Assembly (NCBI GenBank): GCA_024641335.1
Contig: JAHEDG010000009.1
Span: 19,078 to 83,077 of the forward strand
Source of the DNA: Candidatus Zixiibacteriota bacterium
Lineage (GTDB): Bacteria > Zixibacteria > MSB-5A5 > UBA10806
Direction: 5' to 3'
Length of the DNA: 64,000 nt
Shown here one piece after another: positions 8,773 through 17,332 of this stretch. A model generated the notes under the pieces. The model saw nothing but the letters and a program-made list of their open reading frames with translations, was not told where the DNA came from and searched no databases. The translations under genes and the position numbers were made by a program. Position 1 is the first letter of the stretch; every line of letters starts with the position of its first letter.

Positions 8773-9912
8773 TCAGCCTTTATTGTTTTTTTCGTATTCG
8801 GCAATAGCAAATCTATCGGTCATTCCGGCGATATAATCGGCCGCTACCAAATGATCCGGTTCGACTCCCAATCTCTCCCGAAAACTAAAAGGCATTTTCT
8901 CGGGGTTTGATCTAAACTCATGATACAATCCGGAGATGATCTGTCTGGCCTGGTCGGCCGCCCGAACCATTTTAGGATGCCTATATAAGTTGGTGAAAAG
9001 GAATTGCTTCAGATCCCTGTTTTCGTTCTGAACGCTGTCGGAAAAGGCCAACAGAACAGGATCAACGCCGCCGGCTGGATCGTAATCCGATGAGCTCTCA
9101 GCGTTTATAATTTCAAATGTCTGATTTACCAGGTCGCTGACAAACTCGTTTATCAGCCGTCGTACCATAATATGACGTTTCATATGCGAATCGGAGTTGG
9201 GGAATTCCTTTTGGATTGCTTCCAGCTGACGGCGGCAGACCGAGATTTGATAAAGTTGTTTTTCGGATAGAATATCCGAAGCCAGGCCGTCGTCGATATC
9301 GTGGCAGTTATAAGCGATTTCGTCGGCGATATTAACTACCTGGCATTCAATCGACGGCCCAGCCGCTGTTTGCAGATCCAGCGGAATATCCGGGTGTTTC
9401 TTATCGGAATGGTGCTTCAAAATGCCTTCACGCAGTTCGTAGGTAAGATTCAGGCCGGGAAACTCCGGGTAGCGTTTTTCCAGAATATCGACCACCCTAA
9501 TACATTGACGGTTATGTTCGAATCCCCCCTTGTTTTCAAGAAGCTTGTTTAGTTCGTCTTCCCCGGCATGGCCGAATGGGGTATGTCCGAGGTCATGCGC
9601 CAAAGCCATTGCTTCCGTGATATCCTCGTTGAGCCGTAGGGCACGGGCTATGGATCTGGCAATGATGGCGACTTCCATGGTATGCGTAAGCCGGGTCCTG
9701 TAATGATCTCCTTCGTCGTTCAGGAAAACCTGGGTTTTGTATTGCAGCCTGCGGAAAGCGGTAGAATGGACTATCCTGTCGCGATCCCGTTGGAATTCGG
9801 TTCTATAAGGGTGTTTCGGCTCCGGGTACCTGCGCCCGCGGGATTGCCCCGACTTTAGCGCAAAGAGGGCGAGCGATTCCAACTCTCTTTTTTCTAATTC
9901 CTCTCTAAGCAA
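8773..9912 (-). CDS. dgt: Deoxyguanosinetriphosphate triphosphohydrolase-like protein (HD superfamily)
   Basis: Predicted dNTP triphosphohydrolase releasing tripolyphosphate from dGTP or other dNTPs, cytoplasmic. At 379 residues it matches the shorter bacterial Dgt type. The HD metal site is visible: H77 in RLTHTMEV and H106-D107 in ALAHDLGHTPFGHAGE, with a further histidine in the FEHNRQ segment (131-136). The N-terminal HPYRTEFQRDRDRIVHS segment is characteristic of the family. It is the last gene of the overlapping rnr operon and starts 4 bases after the PorV-like gene stops. A DNA/nucleotide enzyme cotranscribed with outer-membrane proteins is unexpected; the link may be positional only. 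The family is sure; substrate preference is not. Confidence 0.92.
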   Translation of the reverse strand: MLREELEKRELESLALFALKSGQSRGRRYPEPKHPYRTEFQRDRDRIVHSTAFRRLQYKTQVFLNDEGDHYRTRLTHTMEVAIIARSIARALRLNEDITEAMALAHDLGHTPFGHAGEDELNKLLENKGGFEHNRQCIRVVDILEKRYPEFPGLNLTYELREGILKHHSDKKHPDIPLDLQTAAGPSIECQVVNIADEIAYNCHDIDDGLASDILSEKQLYQISVCRRQLEAIQKEFPNSDSHMKRHIMVRRLINEFVSDLVNQTFEIINAESSSDYDPAGGVDPVLLAFSDSVQNENRDLKQFLFTNLYRHPKMVRAADQARQIISGLYHEFRSNPEKMPFSFRERLGVEPDHLVAADYIAGMTDRFAIAEYEKNNKG

Positions 9913-9916
9913 AATC

Positions 9917-10699
9917 CTATCTCCCCATTGACAACCCGATAATAAATGTATCCGGCAGACGGCTGACCGAATAATAACAGATAATCAAGGTAATCGATTT
10001 CATTGATAAATCAAGACCGGCGTAAAGAGTGCCGGGCGAATCGATGTACCCGAAATCGAGAACCGCTCCCTTCGCTAAGACTGCCGACTGCCGAAAAAAC
10101 CATCTGGTTCGACGGTTTTCAAACCGGCGAATCGAGATTGAAAACAGCATATCGTCACTAAAATAATACGAAAGAGATCCAAATGGCCTTATTTTTTCAT
10201 TCCCGGAAAATTTATATGGACTGAGAATAGCCGGACCGGTGAAACCGGCGACGCAGGTCAGTTCTCTGACCACAGAACTGATTCTGAATCCGGGTTGGTA
10301 TCCGAAATAATTATCGATGTTGTGAAACCGTTCATTCTCGAAGATAATCTCGGTGGAGGCGGCCAGATATCTCTTGAGTTCTAACGTGATTCCGGCGGAA
10401 TACCTGTTCCTTGTATATAAATTTCGAAGATTGAAAGATCCGAAACTCCCGAAGATCGTAAATTTGTCCAGACTGTATCGCAGGGCCGCGTAATTCCAGC
10501 CAAGGGAATTAATATTGTAAGGCTTTGAACGAAGAAACAAAGCCGCCGATTTAGCGCTGTCCCCTGGTATAGACGTCAGGCTGAAACCGCGGGGCGATAC
10601 GGTCGGAAGCTCGCTGCGCCAGTTAATGGTATCGTCAAATCCCGAGGCGAACAAGGTTCCCCTCATCAACGCGACAAGTATAAAGATCTTCCATCTCAT
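9917..10699 (-). CDS. Predicted outer-membrane beta-barrel protein, PorV/PorQ-like
   Basis: The 260-residue product has a signal peptide (about 1-18, MRWKIFILVALMRGTLFASG). The rest is alternating aromatic/polar strands typical of an outer-membrane barrel. The early region (SPRGFSLTSIPGDSAKSAALF, SLGWNYAALRYS) and the closing short strands ending in a glycine-containing terminus resemble PorV/PorQ (UPF0164-like) proteins that work with type IX secretion. This similarity is by pattern only. The start overlaps the stop of the lamin-tail protein by 4 bases (ATGA), so the two are translationally coupled. Function could be a secretion shuttle or simply a barrel paired with its exported neighbour. 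Confidence 0.6.
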   Translation of the reverse strand: MRWKIFILVALMRGTLFASGFDDTINWRSELPTVSPRGFSLTSIPGDSAKSAALFLRSKPYNINSLGWNYAALRYSLDKFTIFGSFGSFNLRNLYTRNRYSAGITLELKRYLAASTEIIFENERFHNIDNYFGYQPGFRISSVVRELTCVAGFTGPAILSPYKFSGNEKIRPFGSLSYYFSDDMLFSISIRRFENRRTRWFFRQSAVLAKGAVLDFGYIDSPGTLYAGLDLSMKSITLIICYYSVSRLPDTFIIGLSMGR

Positions 10700-11565
10700 G
10701 GGGCGATCACCACAGGGATGAATTCAGAATCGTCTTTCTGTCCTGAAAGATGAAAAGCGATTATATACACGCCCGGCTTTAACCGGTTATTTTTATCATC
10801 CAACCCGGCCCACCTGATCAAGCTGACCGGCTGGCTTGATTCTTCCGCCAGGATTATTTCACGATAACCGGTTTCATCGAATACTTCCGCATTCAGCCTG
10901 GCGCCCGGCGGGATAACAATCTCAATGGTGAAATAATCATCGAGTCCGTCTCCGTCAGGTGTTATTATTTCCGGATTGACCGAGGCGGTGAAGGCTCCCC
11001 TGCCTTCATCGGGTATCAGCGAATTAACTCTTCCGGGGGTGGAGCCGTAAGAATCATAGCAGTCGTGCCAATCCGACCCATCTGATAAGAGATCGTCCCT
11101 CTCCAGGGATCGGCCATCATCTGAGGCAATTGACCAGCTTACATAGTCTAATGTCGCCAGCGAATCGGCCCAGATTATAAATCCTCCGCCGTTGGAAAGA
11201 GTCATATTAATATCAAGGGCTTGGTAGTTTTCGGATGGGGAGTCGCCCCAGATCCCGGAGGAATCACCCCAATGTCCTTCGAATGAATCGGATCCGTTAT
11301 CCGGCAGGAGTTGTCTGGCTAATACGGCGAAACCGCCGCCGTCAATAAATACCCCTTCAGGTAGATAATTAGTGTCGGTATCGGCTATCAGAATATACCC
11401 TTCAAGATTGACAGGCAAATCGGAACGGTTATATACTTCCAGCCATTCCAACCTGACTCTGCCTTCAGGCTCATTGGATAAAATTTCGGACAGGACAATC
11501 TGGCCGTAAATATTGCCGCTTAACAACAATACAATTGGAATTATCTTCACCATCTGTTCTCGCAT
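10696..11565 (-). CDS. Secreted lamin-tail-domain protein with FlgD/CHU_C-like C-terminus
   Basis: This is a 289-residue exported protein. After a signal peptide (about 1-21) comes a lamin tail domain (about 22-150: IVLSEILSNE, WLEVYNRSDLPVNLEGY), an Ig-like fold found in many secreted bacterial proteins. The C-terminal third (about 200-289) begins with SVNPEIITPDGDGLDDYF and ends in VYIIAF. This is a gliding-motility/CHU_C- or FlgD-Ig-like module, which in Bacteroidota can act as a type IX sorting signal of the second kind. It overlaps the barrel gene upstream by 19 bases and the PorV-like gene downstream by 4. That coupling suggests the three proteins act together at the cell surface. The ligand is unknown. 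Confidence 0.7.
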   Translation of the reverse strand: MREQMVKIIPIVLLLSGNIYGQIVLSEILSNEPEGRVRLEWLEVYNRSDLPVNLEGYILIADTDTNYLPEGVFIDGGGFAVLARQLLPDNGSDSFEGHWGDSSGIWGDSPSENYQALDINMTLSNGGGFIIWADSLATLDYVSWSIASDDGRSLERDDLLSDGSDWHDCYDSYGSTPGRVNSLIPDEGRGAFTASVNPEIITPDGDGLDDYFTIEIVIPPGARLNAEVFDETGYREIILAEESSQPVSLIRWAGLDDKNNRLKPGVYIIAFHLSGQKDDSEFIPVVIAP

Positions 11566-13067
11566 ATCAAATAAACAGGTCCCTGGTCATGGCCGTAACT
11601 ATCCTCCCAGCGATAGGTGATTTTGAGCGATAAACCGTCGCCAAGAGACGCTCTTTCCTCTATAAAATAATCCAGCTTTCCGGAAACACTCCTGCGAATT
11701 CTGCCGCTCAGAATGAGTTTATCGGTTAACGGGGCGACGGAATAAATATAATATTTCGATTTATCATCGACCAGGTCCCCGTCTTCATCAATCAACGTAA
11801 AAAAGAGATCAACTCTGATCCGGCTCGAATATCTCGCCCCGCATTCGCAGGCTCTGCGACGACCGCTGTCTTTCAGTCTTTCGGCTATCCGGGCCGAAGC
11901 CGAAATAGGTCGATCGAAGTTATAGCGGATATCGATTAAATTATAAATACCGGCCGGCTGGGAGGCCGATTTTTGCCAGATTTCGGACGCGGCGGTCAGT
12001 TCAGCTTTGCCTATAGTGATATTTTTCCCGGTATATATTCCGGTTTCTCCGGATTGTGGGCGACGAAAGGCCAACTCGAAACGGTCATCCCTGAACGACT
12101 CATAATCAGGATTGGCGTATCCCGAAGATTGAAGATTTAAATATGTGGATTGATAGTACCAGGCCCTGATATCCCATCCGTTCATTCGATACTTTATCAA
12201 ACCGCCCAACCCCGATTCGGCGTAGGCTAATTCGGATTTTAGCTTTCTGTCCCTGGTCTCCGCAAATACTGAAACCGCCCCCATCGTCCGAGATTCCGCG
12301 CCCGATCGAAAAACTGTAGCTCCGGCCGCTGATCCGATGCTATAATTGCCTATTCCGGCTAAAACTGCTCCGCCGGAGAAGGTTTTTGTTACGCCGTAAT
12401 ATTTTTTAAAAGACAATATGCCGGCAAATAAATCATCATGTTCGAATTTAAAACCATTGTAGTAGCTGTTATCCGGATATAGAAATTCGTTGAGGTCGGA
12501 GAATTTCGGTTCGTAGGATATCGGCCTGTAATCGAATTTCCCGATCACCAGTCCGCAGCCGATATCGCCGGTAAAGTTCCCTGCCGTCAGCTTGAATTCC
12601 TCTCCCCTGAAAACTACGGTTCTTCTTGATGTTTCAGCCCGGCCATCGTTGTCGCGAATTTTCAGGTAGGTTGATATTTTATCATAATCCGCGGCAAACG
12701 AGTAATAACCGGTATTTTCTTCCCCTGAAATTTTCCTTCCCAGACGTAGATCGATCCTTGGGGATTGCTCATCGGTTGTCGCCAAGGAAGCCTCCGGATG
12801 ACTTGGCGAGATCCCGGAGCCAGCCTGATATCCAATAATATCGACCGGATCTATTCCCATCGAGGAAACCAGGTAATCGGAAGTATCCGAGGTTACGGCC
12901 CCTTCGGCTAATTCGAGACACAGAACATAGCTATTATAGTCGATTATCCCCTGGGCGTAAAGTTCGTCCCAATCGGATTCGGTCCTGATCCGATCATACC
13001 ATTGCGCTCCGGCTGTGACCGTAAGGAAATATAAAATTAATGTCGATGTCGCAGCGGGTATTCTCAC
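11547..13067 (-). CDS. Exported protein, probable outer-membrane beta-barrel (unknown function)
   Basis: I do not recognise a named family. The 506-residue product has a signal peptide (about 1-21). A short helical segment follows (about 25-85, DELYAQGIIDYNSYV ... GIDPVDIIGY) that could be a degenerate helix-hairpin-helix-like module. From about residue 100 there are repeated amphipathic strands with aromatic ends (DLRLGRKIS, LTAGNFTGDIGCGLVIG, WDIRAWYYQSTYL), finishing in an aromatic C-terminal residue (W506), as in outer-membrane barrels. GNFxxxIGxGLVxG resembles a motif of FCB proteins that combine an N-terminal helix-hairpin-helix with a barrel. The start overlaps the sigma-54 activator stop by 4 bases. 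Location is inferred; function is unknown. Confidence 0.6.
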   Translation of the reverse strand: MRIPAATSTLILYFLTVTAGAQWYDRIRTESDWDELYAQGIIDYNSYVLCLELAEGAVTSDTSDYLVSSMGIDPVDIIGYQAGSGISPSHPEASLATTDEQSPRIDLRLGRKISGEENTGYYSFAADYDKISTYLKIRDNDGRAETSRRTVVFRGEEFKLTAGNFTGDIGCGLVIGKFDYRPISYEPKFSDLNEFLYPDNSYYNGFKFEHDDLFAGILSFKKYYGVTKTFSGGAVLAGIGNYSIGSAAGATVFRSGAESRTMGAVSVFAETRDRKLKSELAYAESGLGGLIKYRMNGWDIRAWYYQSTYLNLQSSGYANPDYESFRDDRFELAFRRPQSGETGIYTGKNITIGKAELTAASEIWQKSASQPAGIYNLIDIRYNFDRPISASARIAERLKDSGRRRACECGARYSSRIRVDLFFTLIDEDGDLVDDKSKYYIYSVAPLTDKLILSGRIRRSVSGKLDYFIEERASLGDGLSLKITYRWEDSYGHDQGPVYLICENRW

Positions 13068-14494
13068 TTTAGTCCGTATTTTTCCAGTTTCCGATACAGG
13101 GTTCTTTCACCCAGGCCCAAAAGACGGGCCGCTTTTTTTCTATTGCCTCCGGTCTCCCTTAAGGCCTTGATAATAAGCTCCTTTTCAACCTCCTCCACCT
13201 TAACCGATTCGAAACGGTCCTCCTGAGCAAACGGCCCGGTTTCGGAGAATCTCATTTTTTCAAGTTCATTTTCGATCAGATGTTTCAAGCCGCGAATCTC
13301 GCCGGTAAGAGTCATTATGGCCTGAATCATTATTTGATGTTCAGCGGTTTCGGGCGTGCGGCCGGTAGCTACGGGCAGCAGGGCTGATCTCGGTCTTCTA
13401 TCAAGCACGTACTTTTCAAAATCCTCTGCCCTGACCCGTCCCGAAGGACTGGTAATTGAAAAGGAATAAATTACGTTTTTAAGCTCCCGGATATTACCCG
13501 GCCATTCGTATCGGTGAAAGAGTCTCAAGGCTCCAGGTTCGATAGCTATACTTTCTGTTTTTAATTCGGCTTTTCTCATTTTTAAAAAATGAAAAGCCAG
13601 TGGTGCGATATCCGATTTTCTGGAGGCCAGAGATGGAAGCTCTATACTGACTACGCTCAATCTATAGTAAAGGTCATCCCGGAATTTGGCCGAGGCGATC
13701 TCCTCGCTCAGAACTCTGTTAGTGGCTGCTACCAGCCGAAAATCGGCATCGATGGGATTATTCCCTCCCACCCTGGTAAATGAACGCTCTTCCAAAACCC
13801 GAAGCAGCTTGGCCTGAATCTCCGGGGGCATTTCGCCGATTTCATCTAAGAATATAACTCCTCCGGCGGCCTGTTCGAACACTCCGATTCGTCTGGAGGC
13901 GGCGCCGGTGAAGGCCCCTTTCTCATGTCCGAACAGCTCCGATTCTATTATGCCCGGGGCCATAGCAGCCACATTCACCGCCACAAATGGACTGTTCGGT
14001 TTTTCGGAATTACTATGGATAGCTCGGGCTATGACTTCTTTTCCGGTTCCCGACGGCCCGGTAATCAGAACATTGACATCCGACGCGGCAACCTTATCCA
14101 CCACCGACGCCGCCTCAGCAAGCTCGTTCGATCTTCCTATTATTCCAATTCTATCCAGTAGCTTTCGTTTCGCTCTGATCTTATCGAAAGCCCCGACAAT
14201 TTCATCGGGATCGACCGGCCAATAAAGCTCCTTTTCAAAATATATTTCTTCCTCGAGACCGATGGAGGGCTGAATAATCACTACGGCGATTTGGGGCCTC
14301 TCCATAAATACCCGCTCGATGAGCCTAAGCGGTCTCATGCCTGAGCGAAGATCGAATAATATCCCAGCGGGCTCTCCGTCATGCAATGCGGAGGCCAGCC
14401 TGTTTTCCTCGCTGAAGAATTCACCCTCCTGGTTGGGCAGGCGAGCGATAATACTATCGGATAGCGAAAGGTCGTGTGAAAAAATAAAAATCAA
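13064..14494 (-). CDS. Sigma-54-dependent transcriptional activator, NtrC-like (EBP)
   Basis: A 476-residue bacterial enhancer-binding protein that would use ATP to open sigma-54 RNA polymerase promoters. Residues 1-115 look like a degenerate receiver domain: D48 in GILFDLR sits at the phosphoacceptor position, but the usual acidic pair and lysine are not evident. The AAA+ domain (about 118-350) has Walker A GPSGTGKE (146-153), the sigma-54-contacting loop GAFTGA (193-198) and Walker B VIFLDEIGE. The C-terminus (about 430-476) is a Fis-type helix-turn-helix (GGNRKKAARLLGLGERTLYRKL). No sensor kinase is adjacent. It overlaps rnr by 4 bases and the barrel gene by 4, so it may be co-regulated with the surface proteins downstream. 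Target promoters are unknown. Confidence 0.93.
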   Translation of the reverse strand: MIFIFSHDLSLSDSIIARLPNQEGEFFSEENRLASALHDGEPAGILFDLRSGMRPLRLIERVFMERPQIAVVIIQPSIGLEEEIYFEKELYWPVDPDEIVGAFDKIRAKRKLLDRIGIIGRSNELAEAASVVDKVAASDVNVLITGPSGTGKEVIARAIHSNSEKPNSPFVAVNVAAMAPGIIESELFGHEKGAFTGAASRRIGVFEQAAGGVIFLDEIGEMPPEIQAKLLRVLEERSFTRVGGNNPIDADFRLVAATNRVLSEEIASAKFRDDLYYRLSVVSIELPSLASRKSDIAPLAFHFLKMRKAELKTESIAIEPGALRLFHRYEWPGNIRELKNVIYSFSITSPSGRVRAEDFEKYVLDRRPRSALLPVATGRTPETAEHQIMIQAIMTLTGEIRGLKHLIENELEKMRFSETGPFAQEDRFESVKVEEVEKELIIKALRETGGNRKKAARLLGLGERTLYRKLEKYGLK

Positions 14495-16659
14495 ATTGGC
14501 CTTCTCCTCGAACCTCTTTTCTTTTTTATTCCGGGCTTTTTCTTTTCATCAATCAGAATAAAATCGGCCCGACGATTTTCCAGGTCGACTTTTACTACCA
14601 CTACCCGGGCCTTATCCCCCAATTTGAATACCCTTCTGGAGTTCTTGCCTATGGCCCTGTGTTTACCCTCATCGAGGACAAAATAATCGTCCTCAATCGA
14701 AGAGAACGGCACGAAGCCCTCGACCATACTGCCGATCAGCTCCACAAAAAATCCGGTTTTGACCACACCGGAGATAATACCATCGAAATCTCCGCCGACT
14801 CGCTCCTGAAGATACTCGAGTTCCTTAATTTTTAACGATTCCCTCTCGGCGCTGTCGGCGGCTATTTCGGTTTCGGTGCAATGTTCGCCTATCCTCTTGA
14901 GCGAGGCTTTCATTTCGCTGATAATAACATAGGTCAGCTTTTTGTTGAGCAGGAGCCTCATAACTCTGTGGACCAGCAGATCCGGATACCGTCTGATAGG
15001 AGACGTAAAATGAGTGTAGTTGGTAAATGCCAGACCGAAATGGCCTATATTTTCCGGCTGATAAGCCGCCTTGGCCAGGGATCGCAGGAGAATTTCCTCG
15101 ATAAACTTCTCCTCCGGCTTCCCCTCGACCGCCTTAAGGACCCGTTGTAGTTTTTTGGATGTGATCTCGCCTTTGAAATTGAAGCTGTAACCCATCTCTT
15201 TTAAGAGCTCGGCGAAATTTCGGATTTTTTCGGTATCCGGCTTATCGTGAACCCGGAATAAAATGGGCGCTCCCGCTCCCTGAAGATAAACAGCCGCGTG
15301 CTTGTTGGCCAGAAGCATGAACTCCTCGACGATCCTTTGAGATTCGATTCTCGGAGGAGTAAAAATATCAAGCACCTTGCCGAAAGCATCCAGAATAATC
15401 TTTGATTCTGGAAGGTCGAAATCCAGGCCGCCCTTGTTAAATCGTTCCGCGCGAATAGATCTGGAGAGCTCCAGCATAATACGCAGGGATTCGCCCATGT
15501 GGCTGTCGATTTTATCGGTTTCGGTTTGTTTGCTATCTATAAATTCCTGAACCTCCTCATAGCTCAGAGAGGCGGAGCTCCTGATTATGCTTTCGACAAA
15601 TTTCCATTGGTAAACCCGACCTTTCATATCGAGTTCGGCGATAAACGACAGGGTCAGACGATCCTCATTCTCGTGAAGGCTGCAAATATCGGCCGAGAGT
15701 TTCTCCGGCAGCATCGGTATGACTCTATCGACCAGATACACGGAATTGCCCCGAAGCCTGGCCTCGGAATCCAAAGCCATATCCGGCAGTACATAATAGG
15801 ATACATCCGCGATATGAACTCCCAGCCGAACCCTGTCGTCAGGCAGTTCCTCGACACTGATAGCGTCGTCATGATCCTTAGCGTCGGCGGGATCTATGGT
15901 GAATGTCGAAATACTCCTAAGGTCGAGACGGCCGGTGATATCGGATTGTTTCACCGCTTTCTTGATAGCCGCCAGCTCGGGCTTGACTCGATCATCGAAC
16001 TCGCGCGGCAGGCCATGAGAAATAATAAGCGACTCCATATCGATGCCCGGAGAACCGGCCATTCCCAATACCTCCTCGACAGATCCTTTCGGCGGCAGAT
16101 ATGGAGCCTCCCAAGGGGCCAGACGGGCGGTTACTATCATTTCGTTTTCGACCGCTAATTTTCCGGGATTATGCAGCTCTATTTTATCGCGTATCCGCGG
16201 ATCGGTAGGAATCAAGGTCATGCCCGATCGTCCCACAACGACTCGTCCGACCACCCGGCCTTTTTCACGGCCGTTCACCCTGATTATTTTGCCTTCCCTG
16301 CTCTTGCCCCGACGCCCGGATTTTAGAACCACCTCGACCTCTTCCCCATGTATCGCCCCACCCAATTCATGAGGAGCTACAAAAAGATCAGGAGTTCCGT
16401 CAAGAGGTACAACAAATCCATGTCCGGCCTTGCTTACGAAAAGCTTGCCGGTGAGAATATCCTCCTTAATTGGGAGAATTAGTTTTCCGCCTTTGGCCTT
16501 GCCCAGCCTGCCATTGGCTACAGCTTCTCTGACAAGTCTTCTGAATTGTTGATATTCCAGAGGCGGTATGCCCATTTTTCTGGATAATTCTCTGGTTTTC
16601 AATGGCTTAGCCGAAGAGGCAACGATCTGGATGATTCGATCCAATAAATTTTCTAACAT
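14491..16659 (-). CDS. rnr: Ribonuclease R
   Basis: A 3'-5' exoribonuclease of the RNase II/R (RNB) superfamily that degrades structured RNA. The 722-residue chain has an N-terminal winged-helix-like segment (about 1-60) and cold-shock/OB domains. The RNB domain carries the metal-binding aspartates in TIDPADAKDHDDAISVEEL, and a C-terminal S1 domain (about 625-705, GIISGVVKTGFFVELIGSMVEGF) follows. A basic tail (KKKRGSRRR), typical of RNase R rather than RNase II, ends the protein. It is the first gene of the overlapping operon and reaches the activator gene by a 4-base overlap. Both identity and start are well supported. Confidence 0.96.
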   Translation of the reverse strand: MLENLLDRIIQIVASSAKPLKTRELSRKMGIPPLEYQQFRRLVREAVANGRLGKAKGGKLILPIKEDILTGKLFVSKAGHGFVVPLDGTPDLFVAPHELGGAIHGEEVEVVLKSGRRGKSREGKIIRVNGREKGRVVGRVVVGRSGMTLIPTDPRIRDKIELHNPGKLAVENEMIVTARLAPWEAPYLPPKGSVEEVLGMAGSPGIDMESLIISHGLPREFDDRVKPELAAIKKAVKQSDITGRLDLRSISTFTIDPADAKDHDDAISVEELPDDRVRLGVHIADVSYYVLPDMALDSEARLRGNSVYLVDRVIPMLPEKLSADICSLHENEDRLTLSFIAELDMKGRVYQWKFVESIIRSSASLSYEEVQEFIDSKQTETDKIDSHMGESLRIMLELSRSIRAERFNKGGLDFDLPESKIILDAFGKVLDIFTPPRIESQRIVEEFMLLANKHAAVYLQGAGAPILFRVHDKPDTEKIRNFAELLKEMGYSFNFKGEITSKKLQRVLKAVEGKPEEKFIEEILLRSLAKAAYQPENIGHFGLAFTNYTHFTSPIRRYPDLLVHRVMRLLLNKKLTYVIISEMKASLKRIGEHCTETEIAADSAERESLKIKELEYLQERVGGDFDGIISGVVKTGFFVELIGSMVEGFVPFSSIEDDYFVLDEGKHRAIGKNSRRVFKLGDKARVVVVKVDLENRRADFILIDEKKKPGIKKKRGSRRRPI

Positions 16660-16761
16660 AACACTGCTATTCTATATTATTACCAAGATAAAAGCAAGCC
16701 CAAACTGCCACTATGGCAGACATGGCATGTTGTCGATGGAATTATTATAATTCAGATTGTA
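16660..16761 (-). other. Short intergenic region upstream of rnr
   Basis: This region carries an inverted repeat, CTGCCA-CTA-TGGCAG (16705-16719), and a third TGGCA copy. A weak sigma-70-like pair on the minus strand (TTGGGC and TAATAT) is the only promoter candidate. The inverted repeat could be an operator for the rnr operon; there is no further support. Confidence 0.35.
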
Positions 16762-16800
16762 AAAGTACAAAAGGGCCCCGATTTTAACCGGGACCCCTTT
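16762..16800 (-). terminator. Terminator of the ECF sigma/Spy operon
   Basis: AAAAGGGCCCCG (16769-16780) pairs, with one bulge, with CGGGACCCCTTT (16789-16800). On the minus strand it is followed by TTTTGTACTTTT. It lies 24 bases past the stop of the last Spy-like gene. Confidence 0.75.
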
Positions 16801-16823
16801 AGATGAATCAAGAACCAGGAAAA

Positions 16824-17318
16824 CTAATTGCAGTTTGGCCCTCTCCCTGCGCCATATCCCATTCCACATCCCGAACCGCTTCCGCGAGAAGATCCCGGCC
16901 CTCGATCATCATGCTTAAAACCATGACCACCACGCCCGAACGCACGTCCTTTATGACGCATTTTCAACCACTTTTTCAATTGTTCTTCATTGAAAACTTT
17001 TCTGACCGCCAACTGATGTCTTAATTTGGCTTCGGCTATCTGCGCTTTAAGAGCCGAGATCTTATTCTGTTTATCTAAAACAGCTTTTTCATCGACACTG
17101 GTCTTGCGCATCATGGCTTTTAACTCCAGCCTGGCTTCTTTCACTTCAGCCTGCTTCTTCACCATTTCTATTTGGTGCTTGAGACGCAGCTGGTCGAGTT
17201 TCTCAATCTGATCGTCGGTTAGATTAAGTCCTTCGCGGTTCATCATCTTTTCATTCGGCTGACCATTGGCTGTCGAGACCATCAATACTACCGCCAATGG
17301 AAAAATCAAATTCCTCAT
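16824..17318 (-). CDS. Spy/CpxP-like periplasmic protein with Gly/His/Cys-rich tail
   Basis: A small exported helical protein of the Spy/CpxP (LTxxQ) type; members act as periplasmic chaperones or as metal/stress sensors. The ATG at 17318 is chosen because GGGAGG (17325-17330) lies 6 bases upstream; the ATGs at 17324 and 17336 lack proper spacing. That gives 164 residues with a signal peptide (about 1-19). LTDDQ begins the first helix, and a second motif (NEEQLKKWL) follows a long charged coiled-coil region. The last ~40 residues are rich in Gly, His, Asp and Cys (HGFKHDD, GSGCGMGYG), which suggests metal binding; this is an inference. It is last in the sigma/anti-sigma operon. Confidence 0.8.
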   Translation of the reverse strand: MRNLIFPLAVVLMVSTANGQPNEKMMNREGLNLTDDQIEKLDQLRLKHQIEMVKKQAEVKEARLELKAMMRKTSVDEKAVLDKQNKISALKAQIAEAKLRHQLAVRKVFNEEQLKKWLKMRHKGRAFGRGGHGFKHDDRGPGSSRGSGSGCGMGYGAGRGPNCN

Positions 17319-17332
17319 CGTCATCCTCCCAG

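Noticed and set aside
8855..8885. tRNA-like GGTTCGACTCC T-loop sequence
   Set aside because: It is inside dgt coding sequence and no cloverleaf can be formed around it.
14491..16659. Long plus-strand frames opposite rnr
   Set aside because: RNB and S1 motifs of RNase R occupy the minus strand over the whole stretch; the plus frames carry no domain.
16690..16719. Sigma-54 (-24/-12) promoter before rnr: TGGCA followed by TTGCTT on the minus strand
   Set aside because: The distance between the GG and GC pairs is 12 bases instead of the required 10.
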